DNA of 42,405 bases from CAYQQQ01 sp964420125 (GTDB taxonomy: Bacteria; Actinomycetota; Acidimicrobiia; Acidimicrobiales; Microtrichaceae): the NCBI GenBank assembly GCA_964420125.1, contig CAYQQQ010000032.1, forward strand, positions 1-42,405, in the 5' to 3' direction. Numbering within the stretch: the first letter of the stretch is position 1; each line of letters begins with the position of its first letter. Made by a program: the position numbers and the translations under genes. Shown here one piece after another: positions 6,803 through 15,848 of this stretch. The notes below the pieces were generated by a model. It saw nothing but the letters and a program-made list of their open reading frames with translations. It did no database searches and was not told the DNA's origin.

Positions 6803-8479
6803 ATGTGCCCCAGCGACCCCGGCCTCCGCCTCCGCCCCACCCGGATCCGGCTCCGCCCGTGGCAGGTCGAGGCGTTGGAGAAGCTGTCGGCCGCCGAGGG
6901 GGCCGACTTCCTGGCGGTGGCGACCCCGGGTGCCGGCAAGACGACCTTCGCGCTCACCGCAGCGCTCCAGCACCTCGGCCTCGAGCCATCCTGCAGGGTC
7001 CTGGTGGTGGCCCCGACCCTGCACCTGAAGACCCAGTGGGCCCAGGCGGCACACCGGTTCGGCCTGCACCTGGATCCGGAGTGGTCGGCTCGTGAAGGAG
7101 AGCTGCCCGCTGACATGCACGGGGTCGTCACCTCCTACCAGCAGGTCGCCACCTCGGCGGCCGCGCTGAGCCCGCTGGCCGACGGGGCGTTCGTGGTGTT
7201 CGACGAGGTCCACCACGCCGGTGACGACCGCAGCTGGGGGGCGGCCCTGCTGCAGGCCTTCGGCGGCGCGGCCCGTCGTCTGGCGCTGTCGGGCACCCCG
7301 TTCCGCTCCGACACCTCTGCGATCCCCTTCGTGGACTACCACCTCGACGAGGCACGGCCCGACTTCGAGTACGGCTACGGCGACGCGCTGGCCGATCGCG
7401 GGGTGGTGCGACCGGTCTACTTCCCTCGCATCGGGGGGTTCATGGAGTGGGTCGCCCCCGACGGCGAGGTGGTCGCCGCCACCTTCGACGACGAGCTGGC
7501 GCGTGAGAAGGCGAACCAACGTCTGCGCACCGCCCTGTCGCTGGAGGGCCGATGGCTGCCGGAGGTGCTCGAGCAGGCCGACCTGCAGCTGGACGAGCTC
7601 CGCCGGAGCCGGCCCGATGCCGGCGGGCTGGTCATCGCCAGCGATCAGGCCCACGCACGGGGCATCGCGGAGCTGCTGCGACGCCGCGCCGGCGGTGAGC
7701 CCGACGTGGTGCTCGTCACCTCCGACGAGCCGGCGGCCTCGGCGCGGATCGAGGCGTTCGCCGATGGGGACAGCCGTTGGATCGTGGCCGTGCGCATGGT
7801 CTCCGAAGGCGTGGACATCCCGCGCCTGGGTGTGGCGGTGTATGCCACCACCACCACCACCGAGCTGTTCTTCCGCCAGGCCGTGGGACGTGTCGTGCGT
7901 TGGACCCCGGGCCAGCCCAGGCAGCGGTCCTTCGTGTTCCTCCCCGACGACGCTCGTCTGGCCGGACACGCCGCCCGCATCGCCGAGGCACGTCGGCACA
8001 GCCTCCGCCGGCGCGCCGAGCGCGAGTCGACGATGGGCCTCGGTGCCCCGGTCGCCGAGGACGACGCCGAGCAGCTCTCCATGTTCTCGGTGATCGGCTC
8101 GGTGGCGCTGGGTGCCGACGCCCACCGCGACGGCGCCGCGGAGGGCGGGGTGTTCGGCGACGATCCGGACGACACCGCCGGTGCGGAGCCGGCGGGCGTC
8201 GATGTGGTCGTGTTCGCACCGCTGCCCCCGGGAGCGGCGGTCGCCGCTCCCGCCCACGCCGGTTCCGCTCCCGACGGCCTCACCCTGCGCCAGCGCAAGC
8301 GTCGGGTGCGCGACGCCAACGCGGAGATCGTCCTGGAGCTGGTCCGTGGGACCGGTTGGGGACATGCCCAGGTCAACCGGGAGCTCAACCGACTGGCGGG
8401 CATCGACAGGGTGAGCGAGGCGACGCTCGCCCAGCTGGAGCGACGTCTGGAGGAAGGACGCCGTTGGCTGCGCAGGTGA
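6803..8479 (+). CDS. DEAD/DEAH-box superfamily II helicase
   Basis: About 558 residues. Two RecA-like domains: Walker A TPGAGKTT (about 41-48), DExH-type motif II DEVHH (about 134-138), motif III SGTPF, a C-terminal helicase domain with VRMVSEGVDIPRLGVAVYAT (motifs V region) and RQAVGRVVRW (motif VI with arginine finger). It is an ATP-dependent nucleic-acid translocase of the kind common in actinobacteria; substrate unknown. A C-terminal basic helical tail (about 495-558, RQRKRRVRDANAEIVLELV) follows a Pro/Ala/Asp-rich linker. The frame extends upstream to an ATG at 6719 that overlaps the regulator stop (ATGA), but homology and the TACACT box favour 6803. It ends three bases before the convergent hrpB stop. 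Confidence 0.85.
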   Translation: MCPSDPGLRLRPTRIRLRPWQVEALEKLSAAEGADFLAVATPGAGKTTFALTAALQHLGLEPSCRVLVVAPTLHLKTQWAQAAHRFGLHLDPEWSAREGELPADMHGVVTSYQQVATSAAALSPLADGAFVVFDEVHHAGDDRSWGAALLQAFGGAARRLALSGTPFRSDTSAIPFVDYHLDEARPDFEYGYGDALADRGVVRPVYFPRIGGFMEWVAPDGEVVAATFDDELAREKANQRLRTALSLEGRWLPEVLEQADLQLDELRRSRPDAGGLVIASDQAHARGIAELLRRRAGGEPDVVLVTSDEPAASARIEAFADGDSRWIVAVRMVSEGVDIPRLGVAVYATTTTTELFFRQAVGRVVRWTPGQPRQRSFVFLPDDARLAGHAARIAEARRHSLRRRAERESTMGLGAPVAEDDAEQLSMFSVIGSVALGADAHRDGAAEGGVFGDDPDDTAGAEPAGVDVVVFAPLPPGAAVAAPAHAGSAPDGLTLRQRKRRVRDANAEIVLELVRGTGWGHAQVNRELNRLAGIDRVSEATLAQLERRLEEGRRWLRR

Positions 8480-8481
8480 GC

Positions 8482-11016
8482 TCACACCGGGTGCTCGGGC
8501 CAGTCGTGGCGGCGGTACCTGGAGCGCATCTCCGCTCGGACCTGGCGGTAGCTGCCCCGCCAGAAGCCCGGCAGGTCGGTGGTGCGCTGCACCGGCCGGT
8601 CGGCAGGTGAGAGGAGCTCCACGGTCACCGGCACTCGGAGGGACGACACCGTGGGCTGAACGTCCACGCCCAGCAGGAGCTGGAGGCGCACCGACATGAG
8701 CACGGAAGCCGCCTTCCCGTCGACCTGCCCGTAGCGCAAAGGGAGCTCACGTCCGTCAGGGGTGGTCCACGTTGCGGGCACCTCGCGGTCGAGGTGTCGG
8801 CGGGTGGCCCTGTCCAGGCTGGCGTCCAGCACCGAGGCCACGTCGAAGCGGTCGAGGTCGCGCTGGTCCCGCACACCCAGCAGCGCCGGCTCCAGCCACG
8901 GCTGGACCGACTCCCAGTCGTGCCAACGGTGCGGGTCCGACCACGTCGGCCACTCCCCTCCGGGGCACGGCAGCCCGAGCGCGCTCGCGAAGGCCACACG
9001 TGAGCGCAACGCCTCGCTGCCTGCCCAGCGGGGCAGCATCGCCGGGCCGTGGTGCTCCAGCGCCTGCACCAGGGCAGAGGTGACCGCCTCGGGATCGGGG
9101 TCCCGCCACGGCCGCCGCTCGACGGTGATGGCGTCGAGCCGGGTGGCGATGGTGGCCACCGCTCCGCTGCCCGGCTCCCATCGGACGTGGTGCTGGTCGT
9201 GCCCGTGGGTCGCCACCAGCTGCCGGGCGGTCGCAGCCGGCAGGCCGGCCGCGAGTCGGATCGAACCGGCACGGCCGGTTCCGGTGCCGGCGTCGAGGTC
9301 GAGCACCACCAGCCAGTCGTGCGTCGCCAGGGCGGAGCCGGGATCCAGCGCCACCTCGCCGCCGTGGCGCAGCTGGTAGACGGCGCCGCCGCGGCCCGCT
9401 GCGCCGCGGCGCCGCTCCGAGCCACGCCGGCGGGCCACCCGGTCGGCGTAGCCGGCCAGGGCCACGGCGGCGACCCGCTCCTCCAGCTCGTCGTCCTCGG
9501 CCGGCCCCCCTGGGGTGGCGGCACCGGACCCTCGACGTCGGAGCTCCCGGCGGAACTGGGACAGCACCCGGTCGACCTCGGAGTGCGCCCTGCCCTGGCG
9601 TCGGGAGCGGACCCGCTCGGCCAGCTCGGCGTCACCTGGTCCGCCCACGTCGATCAGCGCCGCCACCTCCAGTGCAAGATCCTCGGCGTCACCCGCCTCC
9701 CGAACCATCGCTGCGAGCCGAGGAGCCATGGGCATCCCCGCCAGCGCCCGGCCGGTCGCGGTGGGGCGCCCGTCGGCGTCGAGTGCGTCGAGGTCCACCA
9801 GCAGCCCCCGGGCACGCTGCACCGCGTGCGCCGGCGGATCGTCCAGCCACCGCATCGACGCCGGATCGCGCACCCCCCAGACCGCCACCGACAGGACCAG
9901 TCCCGTCAGGTCGGCACGGGTGATCTCGGGCGAGTCGTGCAGGTCGCGGTGGCGGTGGTCGTTCGCCGACCAGAGCCGGTAGCACACCCCTGGACCCTCT
10001 CTGCCGGCTCTGCCGGCGCGCTGGTCGGCGCCGGCCTGCGACACGGCCGTGGTGACCAAGGAGGGGAGGCCGGTGCGAGGGTCGGCGGCAGAGGTGCGGC
10101 GACGGCCGGCATCGACGACCACCCGGACGCCAGGGACCGTGAGCGAGGTCTCGGCGATCGAGGTGCTCAGGATCACCCGGCGGCCGTGGCCGCGCGCGGG
10201 GGCGAGGATCCGGTCCTGCTCGGCCGGTGGGACGGAGCCGTGCAGCTCGAGCACCTCGGCGCGCCCCACTCGGGAGCGGAGGCGGCGTCCTGCCCGGGCG
10301 ATCTCCGCCCGACCGGGCAGGAACACCAGCACGTCGCCGGGGTCGGTGCGCAGCGCGTCCTGCACCACCTCCGCGACGTGCTCGTCCAGCTGCCGGCGGC
10401 CCTCCGGGGGACGCCACCGCAGCTCGACGGGGTGCAGCGGTGCCTCGGCGTGCAGCGTCGCCGCCGGGCCCTGTGGGCCGCCCAGGAGACGGGCGACGGC
10501 GTCCTGGTCGATGGTCGCCGACATCGCCAGCAGGCGGAGGTCCGGGCGCAGGCCGGCCTGCACGTCCAGCAGCAGGGCGAGGGCGAGGTCCGCCTCCAGG
10601 GAGCGCTCGTGGAGCTCGTCGAGCACCACGAGCCCGATGCCGTCGAGGGACGGGTCGCCCTGGAGGCGTCGGGTGAGCACCCCCTCGGTGACCACCTCCA
10701 CCCGCGTGCGGACCCCCACCCGGCGGTCGTGGCGCACGGTGTAGCCGAAGCGCTGGCCCACCTGCTCACCGGCGAGCGACGCCATCCTGGCCGCGGCTGC
10801 CCGGGCGGCGAGCCGGCGGGGTTCCAGCACGACGATGCGGGCCCCCTCCAACCAGGGCTCGTCGAGCAGCGCCGGGGGGACCACCGTCGTCTTGCCCGTG
10901 CCCGGTGGGGCGACGAGCACGGCGTTGGGTTGCTCCGTGAGCACGGCGCGCAGCTCCCCGAGGACCTCCTCGACGGGCAGGCGGCGGTGCCCTCCGGTGG
11001 CTGCCCCGACGCTCAC
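8482..11016 (-). CDS. hrpB: ATP-dependent helicase HrpB
   Basis: About 844 residues, close to E. coli HrpB. DEAH-type helicase: Walker A APPGTGKTT (about 36-44), DELH motif II (LDELHERS), SAT motif III (MSATI), motif V/VI region STSIAETSLTVPGV and QRAGRAGREGPG, then the HrpB-specific helix-rich C-terminal region ending in the family signature PVQRTTDLPGFWRGSY with YRQVRAEMRSRYRRHDWPEHP. HrpB proteins are DExH RNA/DNA helicases of poorly defined role. The frame extends far upstream without homology; GTG at 11016 is chosen because conserved sequence starts soon after and it overlaps the stop of a small upstream ORF (GTGA). Confidence 0.9.
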   Translation of the reverse strand: MSVGAATGGHRRLPVEEVLGELRAVLTEQPNAVLVAPPGTGKTTVVPPALLDEPWLEGARIVVLEPRRLAARAAAARMASLAGEQVGQRFGYTVRHDRRVGVRTRVEVVTEGVLTRRLQGDPSLDGIGLVVLDELHERSLEADLALALLLDVQAGLRPDLRLLAMSATIDQDAVARLLGGPQGPAATLHAEAPLHPVELRWRPPEGRRQLDEHVAEVVQDALRTDPGDVLVFLPGRAEIARAGRRLRSRVGRAEVLELHGSVPPAEQDRILAPARGHGRRVILSTSIAETSLTVPGVRVVVDAGRRRTSAADPRTGLPSLVTTAVSQAGADQRAGRAGREGPGVCYRLWSANDHRHRDLHDSPEITRADLTGLVLSVAVWGVRDPASMRWLDDPPAHAVQRARGLLVDLDALDADGRPTATGRALAGMPMAPRLAAMVREAGDAEDLALEVAALIDVGGPGDAELAERVRSRRQGRAHSEVDRVLSQFRRELRRRGSGAATPGGPAEDDELEERVAAVALAGYADRVARRRGSERRRGAAGRGGAVYQLRHGGEVALDPGSALATHDWLVVLDLDAGTGTGRAGSIRLAAGLPAATARQLVATHGHDQHHVRWEPGSGAVATIATRLDAITVERRPWRDPDPEAVTSALVQALEHHGPAMLPRWAGSEALRSRVAFASALGLPCPGGEWPTWSDPHRWHDWESVQPWLEPALLGVRDQRDLDRFDVASVLDASLDRATRRHLDREVPATWTTPDGRELPLRYGQVDGKAASVLMSVRLQLLLGVDVQPTVSSLRVPVTVELLSPADRPVQRTTDLPGFWRGSYRQVRAEMRSRYRRHDWPEHPV

Positions 11017-11144
11017 ACCCGATCGAGCAGCCGCGCCTGGCGTCGGAGTCGGCCGACGTCGGCCGCCGTCGCGGCGGGCGCACGTCCCGACGAGGTCGAT
11101 AGCGCTGCGACACGGTGGAGTGGCCAGGCGGGACGCAGGCGCAT
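11013..11144 (-). CDS. Putative leaderless 43-residue ORF coupled to hrpB
   Basis: On the minus strand TACAGT (11151-11156) is followed after six bases by ATG (11142-11144). The frame encodes a 43-residue basic peptide starting MRLRPAWPLHRV and ending RRQARLLDRV, and its TGA overlaps the hrpB GTG as GTGA. hrpB has no ribosome binding site of its own, so translation through this ORF would deliver ribosomes to it. I recognise no homologue. The architecture matches the short ORF before rarD. Confidence 0.5.
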   Translation of the reverse strand: MRLRPAWPLHRVAALSTSSGRAPAATAADVGRLRRQARLLDRV

Positions 11145-11150
11145 GCCCCG

Positions 11151-11156
11151 ACTGTA
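11151..11156 (-). promoter_or_regulatory. Candidate -10 element (TACAGT) for uORF-hrpB
   Basis: TACAGT on the minus strand with a six-base gap to an ATG, the geometry of a leaderless promoter. Confidence 0.45.
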
Positions 11157-11297
11157 GGACCAATCGCTCGACAGGGATGGCCCTCACCCGATGGTCACCG
11201 GCGTGCTCCGTCGTGCGGTCGTCGAGCTGGCGGATGCGCAGGTGCTCCTCGGATGGAGCCATGGCTGCGGGCTCTGGGTGGGCCACAGCGAAGGCGG

Positions 11298-11303
11298 TAA
11301 CGT
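11298..11303 (+). promoter_or_regulatory. Candidate -10 element (TAACGT) for the GerMN-like gene
   Basis: TAACGT lies eight bases before the ATG at 11312. The G-run between them could also act as a poorly spaced ribosome binding site. Confidence 0.35.
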
Positions 11304-11311
11304 CGGGGGGC

Positions 11312-12421
11312 ATGTCAACGCCGTCCGCGCCCAGGAAGGGGCCTGAGCCGTCCGGCGACGACGGCCCCGGTCCGGATGGAGCGACCGCGGAGGGGGACGC
11401 CGGGGAGGTGGATCCCGGCTGGTCGCTGCAGTACCTGGGGCCGTATGAGTACGTGGACCGAACACCGGGGTACCTGCGCCTCCGCTTCGTGGCGGGCACG
11501 GTGGCGCTGACCGCGCTGCTGGCCCTGGTGCTGCTGCGCTGGGGCGGCTCGCAGGACGCCGTCCGCTCGGACCAGCTGGCCTCGCCCGAGCTCTCGGTGC
11601 CGGCAGCCGCAGAGGCCGGCGACGGCGAGGCGGCGGCGCCGCAGAACTGCCCTCCCGCCACCGGAGGAGCGAACCTGGAAGCTGCCAAGACCCTTCGGCT
11701 GTTCCTGGCCGCCACCTCGGGTCAGCGCTTCGAGGGCCTCCAGCTGGAACCGGAGGTGGAGGCCCAGCTCGGGGAGGCTGGCGCCCCGGCCCCGTTGCTG
11801 CGGGCCACCCGGATCCGCGGCTTCTCCACGGAGGGCACCAACGTGTCGAGCTGCGTGCGGGCCTGGTGGTTCGACGGCGAGCAGCTGCGCTCCAGCATCG
11901 ACCTGGTGACCGTGTCACCCGGGGTCAAGGGCTGGAAGGTGTCCGGCTGGGTGAGGGGGGAGCCGATGCCGACCGACCAGCTCACGGCGGTGCAGCTCGC
12001 CTACTTCAACGCGTCGAAGCGCTGCGATTCGCCCGACCGCTTCGCCTCGGTGGAGGTTCCGGGAGCCGGTCCCGACGAGCAGCTGGTCGCGGCGTTGGAG
12101 GAGCTGCTCTCCGGCTCCGCAGGCCGAGCGACCGGGGCGGTGTCGGTGGTGCCGGCCGACGTCCAGGTGGTCGACGCCCGCGTCGAGGGCCTCAAGGCCA
12201 CCGTCGAGCTGACGGGGACGATCGAGAAGCTGACCCGGTGCCAGAGCAGCGCTGCCTTCGACCAGATCGTGTCCACCGCCTCGGCGGTCGTGCTGACGAA
12301 CGCGCCTCCCACCGCCCCGACGACCACCACCGCGCGCTCGCGCACGCGGACGCCGGAGCTGCCCGCGGTGCAGGTCGAGGTGCTCGTCGACGGCAAGGTC
12401 GTGACCACGCTCAAGCCCTGA
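11312..12421 (+). CDS. Single-pass membrane protein with GerMN-like C-terminal domain
   Basis: About 369 residues. A charged N-terminal cytoplasmic part (about 1-55) contains the segment YLGPYEYVDRTPGYLRLRF, followed by one transmembrane helix (about 57-78, VAGTVALTALLALVLL) and a large extracytoplasmic region. The end (about 225-369) has the layout of a GerMN domain: VQLAYFNA, a segment EQLVAALEELLSG, a VVPADVQVVDARVEGLKATVEL pair of strands, a QIVSTA helix and the closing strand VEVLVDGKVV. GerMN domains occur in spore-germination GerM and in actinobacterial LpqB-type envelope proteins. A disordered TTTTARSRTRT stretch interrupts the final part. Function is inferred only as envelope-associated. 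Divergent from hrpB; ends nine bases from the convergent zinc-ribbon gene. Confidence 0.65.
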   Translation: MSTPSAPRKGPEPSGDDGPGPDGATAEGDAGEVDPGWSLQYLGPYEYVDRTPGYLRLRFVAGTVALTALLALVLLRWGGSQDAVRSDQLASPELSVPAAAEAGDGEAAAPQNCPPATGGANLEAAKTLRLFLAATSGQRFEGLQLEPEVEAQLGEAGAPAPLLRATRIRGFSTEGTNVSSCVRAWWFDGEQLRSSIDLVTVSPGVKGWKVSGWVRGEPMPTDQLTAVQLAYFNASKRCDSPDRFASVEVPGAGPDEQLVAALEELLSGSAGRATGAVSVVPADVQVVDARVEGLKATVELTGTIEKLTRCQSSAAFDQIVSTASAVVLTNAPPTAPTTTTARSRTRTPELPAVQVEVLVDGKVVTTLKP

Positions 12422-12430
12422 TCGGCCACA

Positions 12431-13060
12431 TCAGTCCGCCGAGGCCACCAGCTCGTCGATCAGCGCCACGAGCGCGTCGCGGTGCTTCGCCGCCTTCATC
12501 CACCGGGGCAGCCGGCTGGCCAGCGAGCCGTTCCGGTTCGGGGCGCGCTCACGAAGGTCCGCCGCGAGGTAGTCGCGCAGGAAGCGCAGGTGCTCGACGT
12601 TGTAGGCCCAGACGACCTCGTTGCGGAAGGGGGCGGTGAACCAGAGCTCCAGGCCGAACTCGGGATCGACGGGGTCGGTCGGCTCGCGGGCCATGGTCAC
12701 CGTCGCCTTCCCTCGCCAGCCGCAGCTGCAGATCAGATGGGCCGTGCGTGGCGGTCGGGGAGGATCGAAGCGCCGCTCGAGCCACTGCCCGCACCCGCCG
12801 CAGCGACGCCGCACGTGCCCGCGCACGGGTCCCAGCCACCCGGTCTCGTCGACGGTGGCGGCGAAGGGGCACGAGCTGCAGACGATCCGCGCCGGCGCCC
12901 CCGTCGGTCGGCGCGTGGCGGTCGCCCGTGCTGCGCACTTCGGGCAGCGGACGTCCACGCGGTCGGTGAGCTCGACGAGGTGACGGCCCTCGTCGTCGAA
13001 GCGGGTCACCGTCCGCTCAGGTCTCGCGTCCGCACAGGCATCACACCATTGAAGCGCCAC
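12431..13060 (-). CDS. Zinc-ribbon protein of the TFIIB-type zinc-ribbon family
   Basis: About 209 residues. Four Cys pairs are visible in order: CDAC, CPKC, CSSC and CGGC, plus a lone CSC, making at least two zinc ribbons in the first 120 residues. The C-terminal half carries the conserved block GLELWFTAPFRNEVVWAYN followed by EHLRFLRDYLAADLRER and SLASRLPRWMKAAKHR, which I associate with a widespread uncharacterised bacterial family annotated as TFIIB-type zinc ribbon-containing proteins. Function is unknown; nucleic-acid or protein binding is plausible. GTG start at 13060 with GAGG seven bases upstream. Divergent from the ABC1 kinase gene with 65 bases between. Confidence 0.75.
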   Translation of the reverse strand: MALQWCDACADARPERTVTRFDDEGRHLVELTDRVDVRCPKCAARATATRRPTGAPARIVCSSCPFAATVDETGWLGPVRGHVRRRCGGCGQWLERRFDPPRPPRTAHLICSCGWRGKATVTMAREPTDPVDPEFGLELWFTAPFRNEVVWAYNVEHLRFLRDYLAADLRERAPNRNGSLASRLPRWMKAAKHRDALVALIDELVASAD

Positions 13061-13113
13061 GGCTCCGCCTCGTCGGGCCGTGACCGGCTTTGCTCCCCAG
13101 GGGCCGCCCTCCT

Positions 13114-13119
13114 TACCCT
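13114..13119 (+). promoter_or_regulatory. Candidate -10 element (TACCCT) for the ABC1 kinase
   Basis: TACCCT followed by GTAGCG and the ATG at 13126, a six-base spacing typical of leaderless actinobacterial transcripts. There is no ribosome binding site. Confidence 0.55.
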
Positions 13120-13125
13120 GTAGCG

Positions 13126-14646
13126 ATGGTTCCAGAGAAGCACGTGGCGGTCGGGTGGGGCATGCCGACCGGAGACCTCGACGACCACTCCACCCCGAGG
13201 GTCTTCCCCCGGCGCCTTCCCCGCACCACCGTCGCAGACCTGCTCGGCCGGGCCACGCGGATCGCGCTGGCGGTGCTCACCCACTTCTCGCCGCTGGTGG
13301 CGCGCTCACTCGCCGATCGCGTCCTGCGGCGACCGGAGCCGCCCGATGCCTGGGCCCGGCCGTTGCGACGCACCTTCGAGGACCTCGGTGCCACCTTCAT
13401 GAAGTTCGGCCAGCTCATCGGGTCCTCGCCGGGGGTCTTCGGCGACGCCGCCGCTGCCGAGTTCCGCTCCTGTCTCGACACGGGCCCGGCCGTGCCCTTC
13501 CCGGCCATACGGGAGGCGGTCGAGCACGAGCTGGGCATGCCGCTGGAGGTGGCGTTCTCGCAGTTCTCCGAGACGCCCATCGGTCGCGCCTCGATCGCGG
13601 TGGTGCACCGCGCGGTCACCGCCGACGGGCACCCGGTGGCGGTGAAGGTGCTGCGCCCCGGTGTGGAGCACCGCGTCGCCACCGACCTCGACCTCTTCCA
13701 ACCTCTGCTGGAGGTGGTGGCGCGCGTCACCGGGGAGTTCGCGGCGAACCAGATGGTCTCGATGTTCCAGGGGTTCCGGGTGCAGATCGGCGAGGAGCTG
13801 GACCTGCGCAACGAGGCCCGGGCGATGACCCACTACCGAAGCCTGCTCGAGGAGGTCGACCTGCCGCGGGTGATGGTGCCCGAGGTGCACCACGAGCTGA
13901 GCGGCGCCCGGGTGCTGACCATGGAGTTCCTCGACGGCGTCCCGGTGGACGACTTGGCCACGGTGGAGGAGTACGGCTACGACCCCCGCCCCGTGGTGCA
14001 GGAGGTCATCAAGGGGTTCTTCCTGACCAGCATCCGTTGGGGGACCTTCCACGGCGACGTGCACGCCGGCAACCTCATGCTCCTGCCCGACGGTCGCCTC
14101 GGCGTGCTCGACTGGGGCATCGTCGGGCGGCTCGACCCCGGGTCCCACGGGTTCTTCCGCAACATCATCCGCGCCGGGTTGGGCGAGGAGTCGGCGTGGG
14201 CGGAGCTCGCCAGCCACGCCAAGGCCATGTACGGCCCGGTGCTGCAGGACCAGCTGGGCATGGACGACCAGCAGCTCGAGGGGTTCATGCGGATGGCGCT
14301 CGGCCCGGTGCTCAGCCGCCCCTTCGGCGAGGTGAGCCTGGCGGACCTGATCAACGCCCCCCAGCAGGCGGTCGCCGAGGCCCAGGGGCGCGGGTCGGAC
14401 GCACCACGGCCGACGCTGGTGGAGGTCCTGCGGCGGTTCCGCCAGCAGCGCAAGGTCCGCGAGTCGATCGAGTCCCACGGCTTCATCGACTCCGACTTCG
14501 ACCGCAGCATGTTCCTGCTGTCCAAGCAGCTCATGTACTTCGAGCGCTACGGCAAGATGTTCCTGCACGACACCAGCCTCTTCGAGGACGAGGAGTTCTT
14601 CCGAGCGGTCCTCGACATGCCGAGCACCGTCGCCAGCGCCGGCTGA
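13126..14646 (+). CDS. AarF/UbiB/ABC1-family atypical kinase
   Basis: About 506 residues. ABC1 kinase-like motifs in order: KxGQ (FMKFGQLIGS, Lys about 93), the Ala-loop equivalent GRASIAVVH (about 153-161, where SIAQVH is usual), the phosphate-binding Lys in VAVKVLRPGV (about 174), ExD (GEELDLRNEA, about 223-231), the catalytic FHGDVHAGNLML (about 308-319) and the metal-binding DWG (LDWGIVG, about 329-334) in place of DFG. The family supports isoprenoid lipid or quinone biosynthesis through ATPase rather than classical kinase activity. No transmembrane helix is obvious at the C-terminus, unlike E. coli UbiB. Start chosen at ATG 13126 on the leaderless promoter; an upstream ATG at 13090 is less likely. 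Confidence 0.88.
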   Translation: MVPEKHVAVGWGMPTGDLDDHSTPRVFPRRLPRTTVADLLGRATRIALAVLTHFSPLVARSLADRVLRRPEPPDAWARPLRRTFEDLGATFMKFGQLIGSSPGVFGDAAAAEFRSCLDTGPAVPFPAIREAVEHELGMPLEVAFSQFSETPIGRASIAVVHRAVTADGHPVAVKVLRPGVEHRVATDLDLFQPLLEVVARVTGEFAANQMVSMFQGFRVQIGEELDLRNEARAMTHYRSLLEEVDLPRVMVPEVHHELSGARVLTMEFLDGVPVDDLATVEEYGYDPRPVVQEVIKGFFLTSIRWGTFHGDVHAGNLMLLPDGRLGVLDWGIVGRLDPGSHGFFRNIIRAGLGEESAWAELASHAKAMYGPVLQDQLGMDDQQLEGFMRMALGPVLSRPFGEVSLADLINAPQQAVAEAQGRGSDAPRPTLVEVLRRFRQQRKVRESIESHGFIDSDFDRSMFLLSKQLMYFERYGKMFLHDTSLFEDEEFFRAVLDMPSTVASAG

Positions 14647-14663
14647 GCTCCGCTGCGAGGTGC

Positions 14664-15848
14664 TCAGGGGATGATCCGCCCGAGCATCACCTCGGCGGTG
14701 AACCACGCCGTGCCGGCCAGGCCCAGCGCGCCGACCGCCACCTGCTGCCAGCGGTGCTGCGCCCACTGCGCCAGCGCGACCGTGAACGGCGCGGCCACCA
14801 CGCAGTAGCGACCGGTGGAGTCCATGTTGGTGCCGCCCACCGCCACCACCCAGGTGACCACCATGAACGCCAGCCACGGCAGCGGCTGGCGTCGGCGCAG
14901 CGCCACGACGAACAGGGCGGCGAACCCGACGGCGAAGGCCAGGTTGTAGATGTCGTGCTGCCGGCCGCTGAGCACGTCGACCGCGGCCTCCGCCACCCGG
15001 GAGAGCGGTTCGTGGAAGCCGTCGCGCAGCTGCCGCTGGCGCTCGAAGGGCTCACCCCAACCGACACCGGCGGAGATGGCGATCCACCCCAACGCCCCTG
15101 CCAGGCCCGCCAGGGGCGCCACGGCGGCGGCCAGCCAACCCAGCGCCTCCCGCCGCGTCGGTGGGGGCGTCCTGCGGTGGTGCTGCCAGGCGGCCACGAC
15201 CACCGGCACCACGAGCAGCACCCCCGCCGGGCGCAGCAGCCCTGCCAGCAACCCGAGGGCGCACAGCCAGCCCATGCGGCGACGGTGCAGCGCCACCAAC
15301 GCGGCGGTGAAGACCAGCAGCATGGCCGCCTCGGAGTAGGCGAAGACGAACACGTTGGCTGCCGGGATCACCGCCACCATCCACGCCGAGCGGCGCGCCA
15401 CCCCCTCGTCGTCGAGGACGTCGTGCGCCAGCTGCCACAGCAGCACGGCGGCCGCGAGTGCGCACAGGTTGGCGATGACCAGCAGCGCCACGTCCACGCT
15501 GCCGGGGAGCACCGGATCGAGGAGGCGGGCCAGGCCGGGGAAGGCCGGGAAGAAGCGCGTGGCGTCCTCGGGCGTCGCCGCACCGGGGTACCAGCCCTCC
15601 GCCAGGACGCGGTAGTAGGTGCCGTCCCAGGTGAGCAGGCCCTGGTCCAGGTGGAGGCGCCCGTCGGGCATCCCCACGTGGTCCGCCAACCCATGGGCCA
15701 CCGCGACGCCCGTCGCCACCGCGACCCGGGCTGCCAGCCAACCGGCCAGCGCCGGCAGCAGCCCTCCGGGGCGCGTGGCGCCCCACCTCGATCCCCCGGT
15801 GGTGACGCCGACCTGCCCGCCGGTCAGCCGGCGCTCGGGCGTTCCCAC
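14664..15848 (-). CDS. Membrane glycosyltransferase of the PIG-V/Gpi18-like mannosyltransferase family
   Basis: About 394 residues with roughly ten hydrophobic segments. The luminal-loop motif LLTWDGTYYRVLAEGWYP (about 71-88) and the following RFFPAFPGLARLL match the WD.xWY and FFP[LF]xP blocks of PIG-V/Gpi18-like proteins, which use a polyprenyl-phosphate sugar donor on the outer membrane face. Last gene of the coupled operon. I chose GTG 15848, which overlaps the end of the upstream GT39-like gene by 25 bases, because no later start precedes the first membrane helix; this start is uncertain. Convergent with the ABC1 kinase gene (17 bases between stops). Confidence 0.75.
   Translation of the reverse strand: MGTPERRLTGGQVGVTTGGSRWGATRPGGLLPALAGWLAARVAVATGVAVAHGLADHVGMPDGRLHLDQGLLTWDGTYYRVLAEGWYPGAATPEDATRFFPAFPGLARLLDPVLPGSVDVALLVIANLCALAAAVLLWQLAHDVLDDEGVARRSAWMVAVIPAANVFVFAYSEAAMLLVFTAALVALHRRRMGWLCALGLLAGLLRPAGVLLVVPVVVAAWQHHRRTPPPTRREALGWLAAAVAPLAGLAGALGWIAISAGVGWGEPFERQRQLRDGFHEPLSRVAEAAVDVLSGRQHDIYNLAFAVGFAALFVVALRRRQPLPWLAFMVVTWVVAVGGTNMDSTGRYCVVAAPFTVALAQWAQHRWQQVAVGALGLAGTAWFTAEVMLGRIIP

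Noticed and set aside
11017..11715. N-terminal extension of hrpB to an upstream ATG
   Set aside because: No helicase similarity before the GTG at 11016, and it would run over the start of the divergent GerMN-like gene and its promoter.
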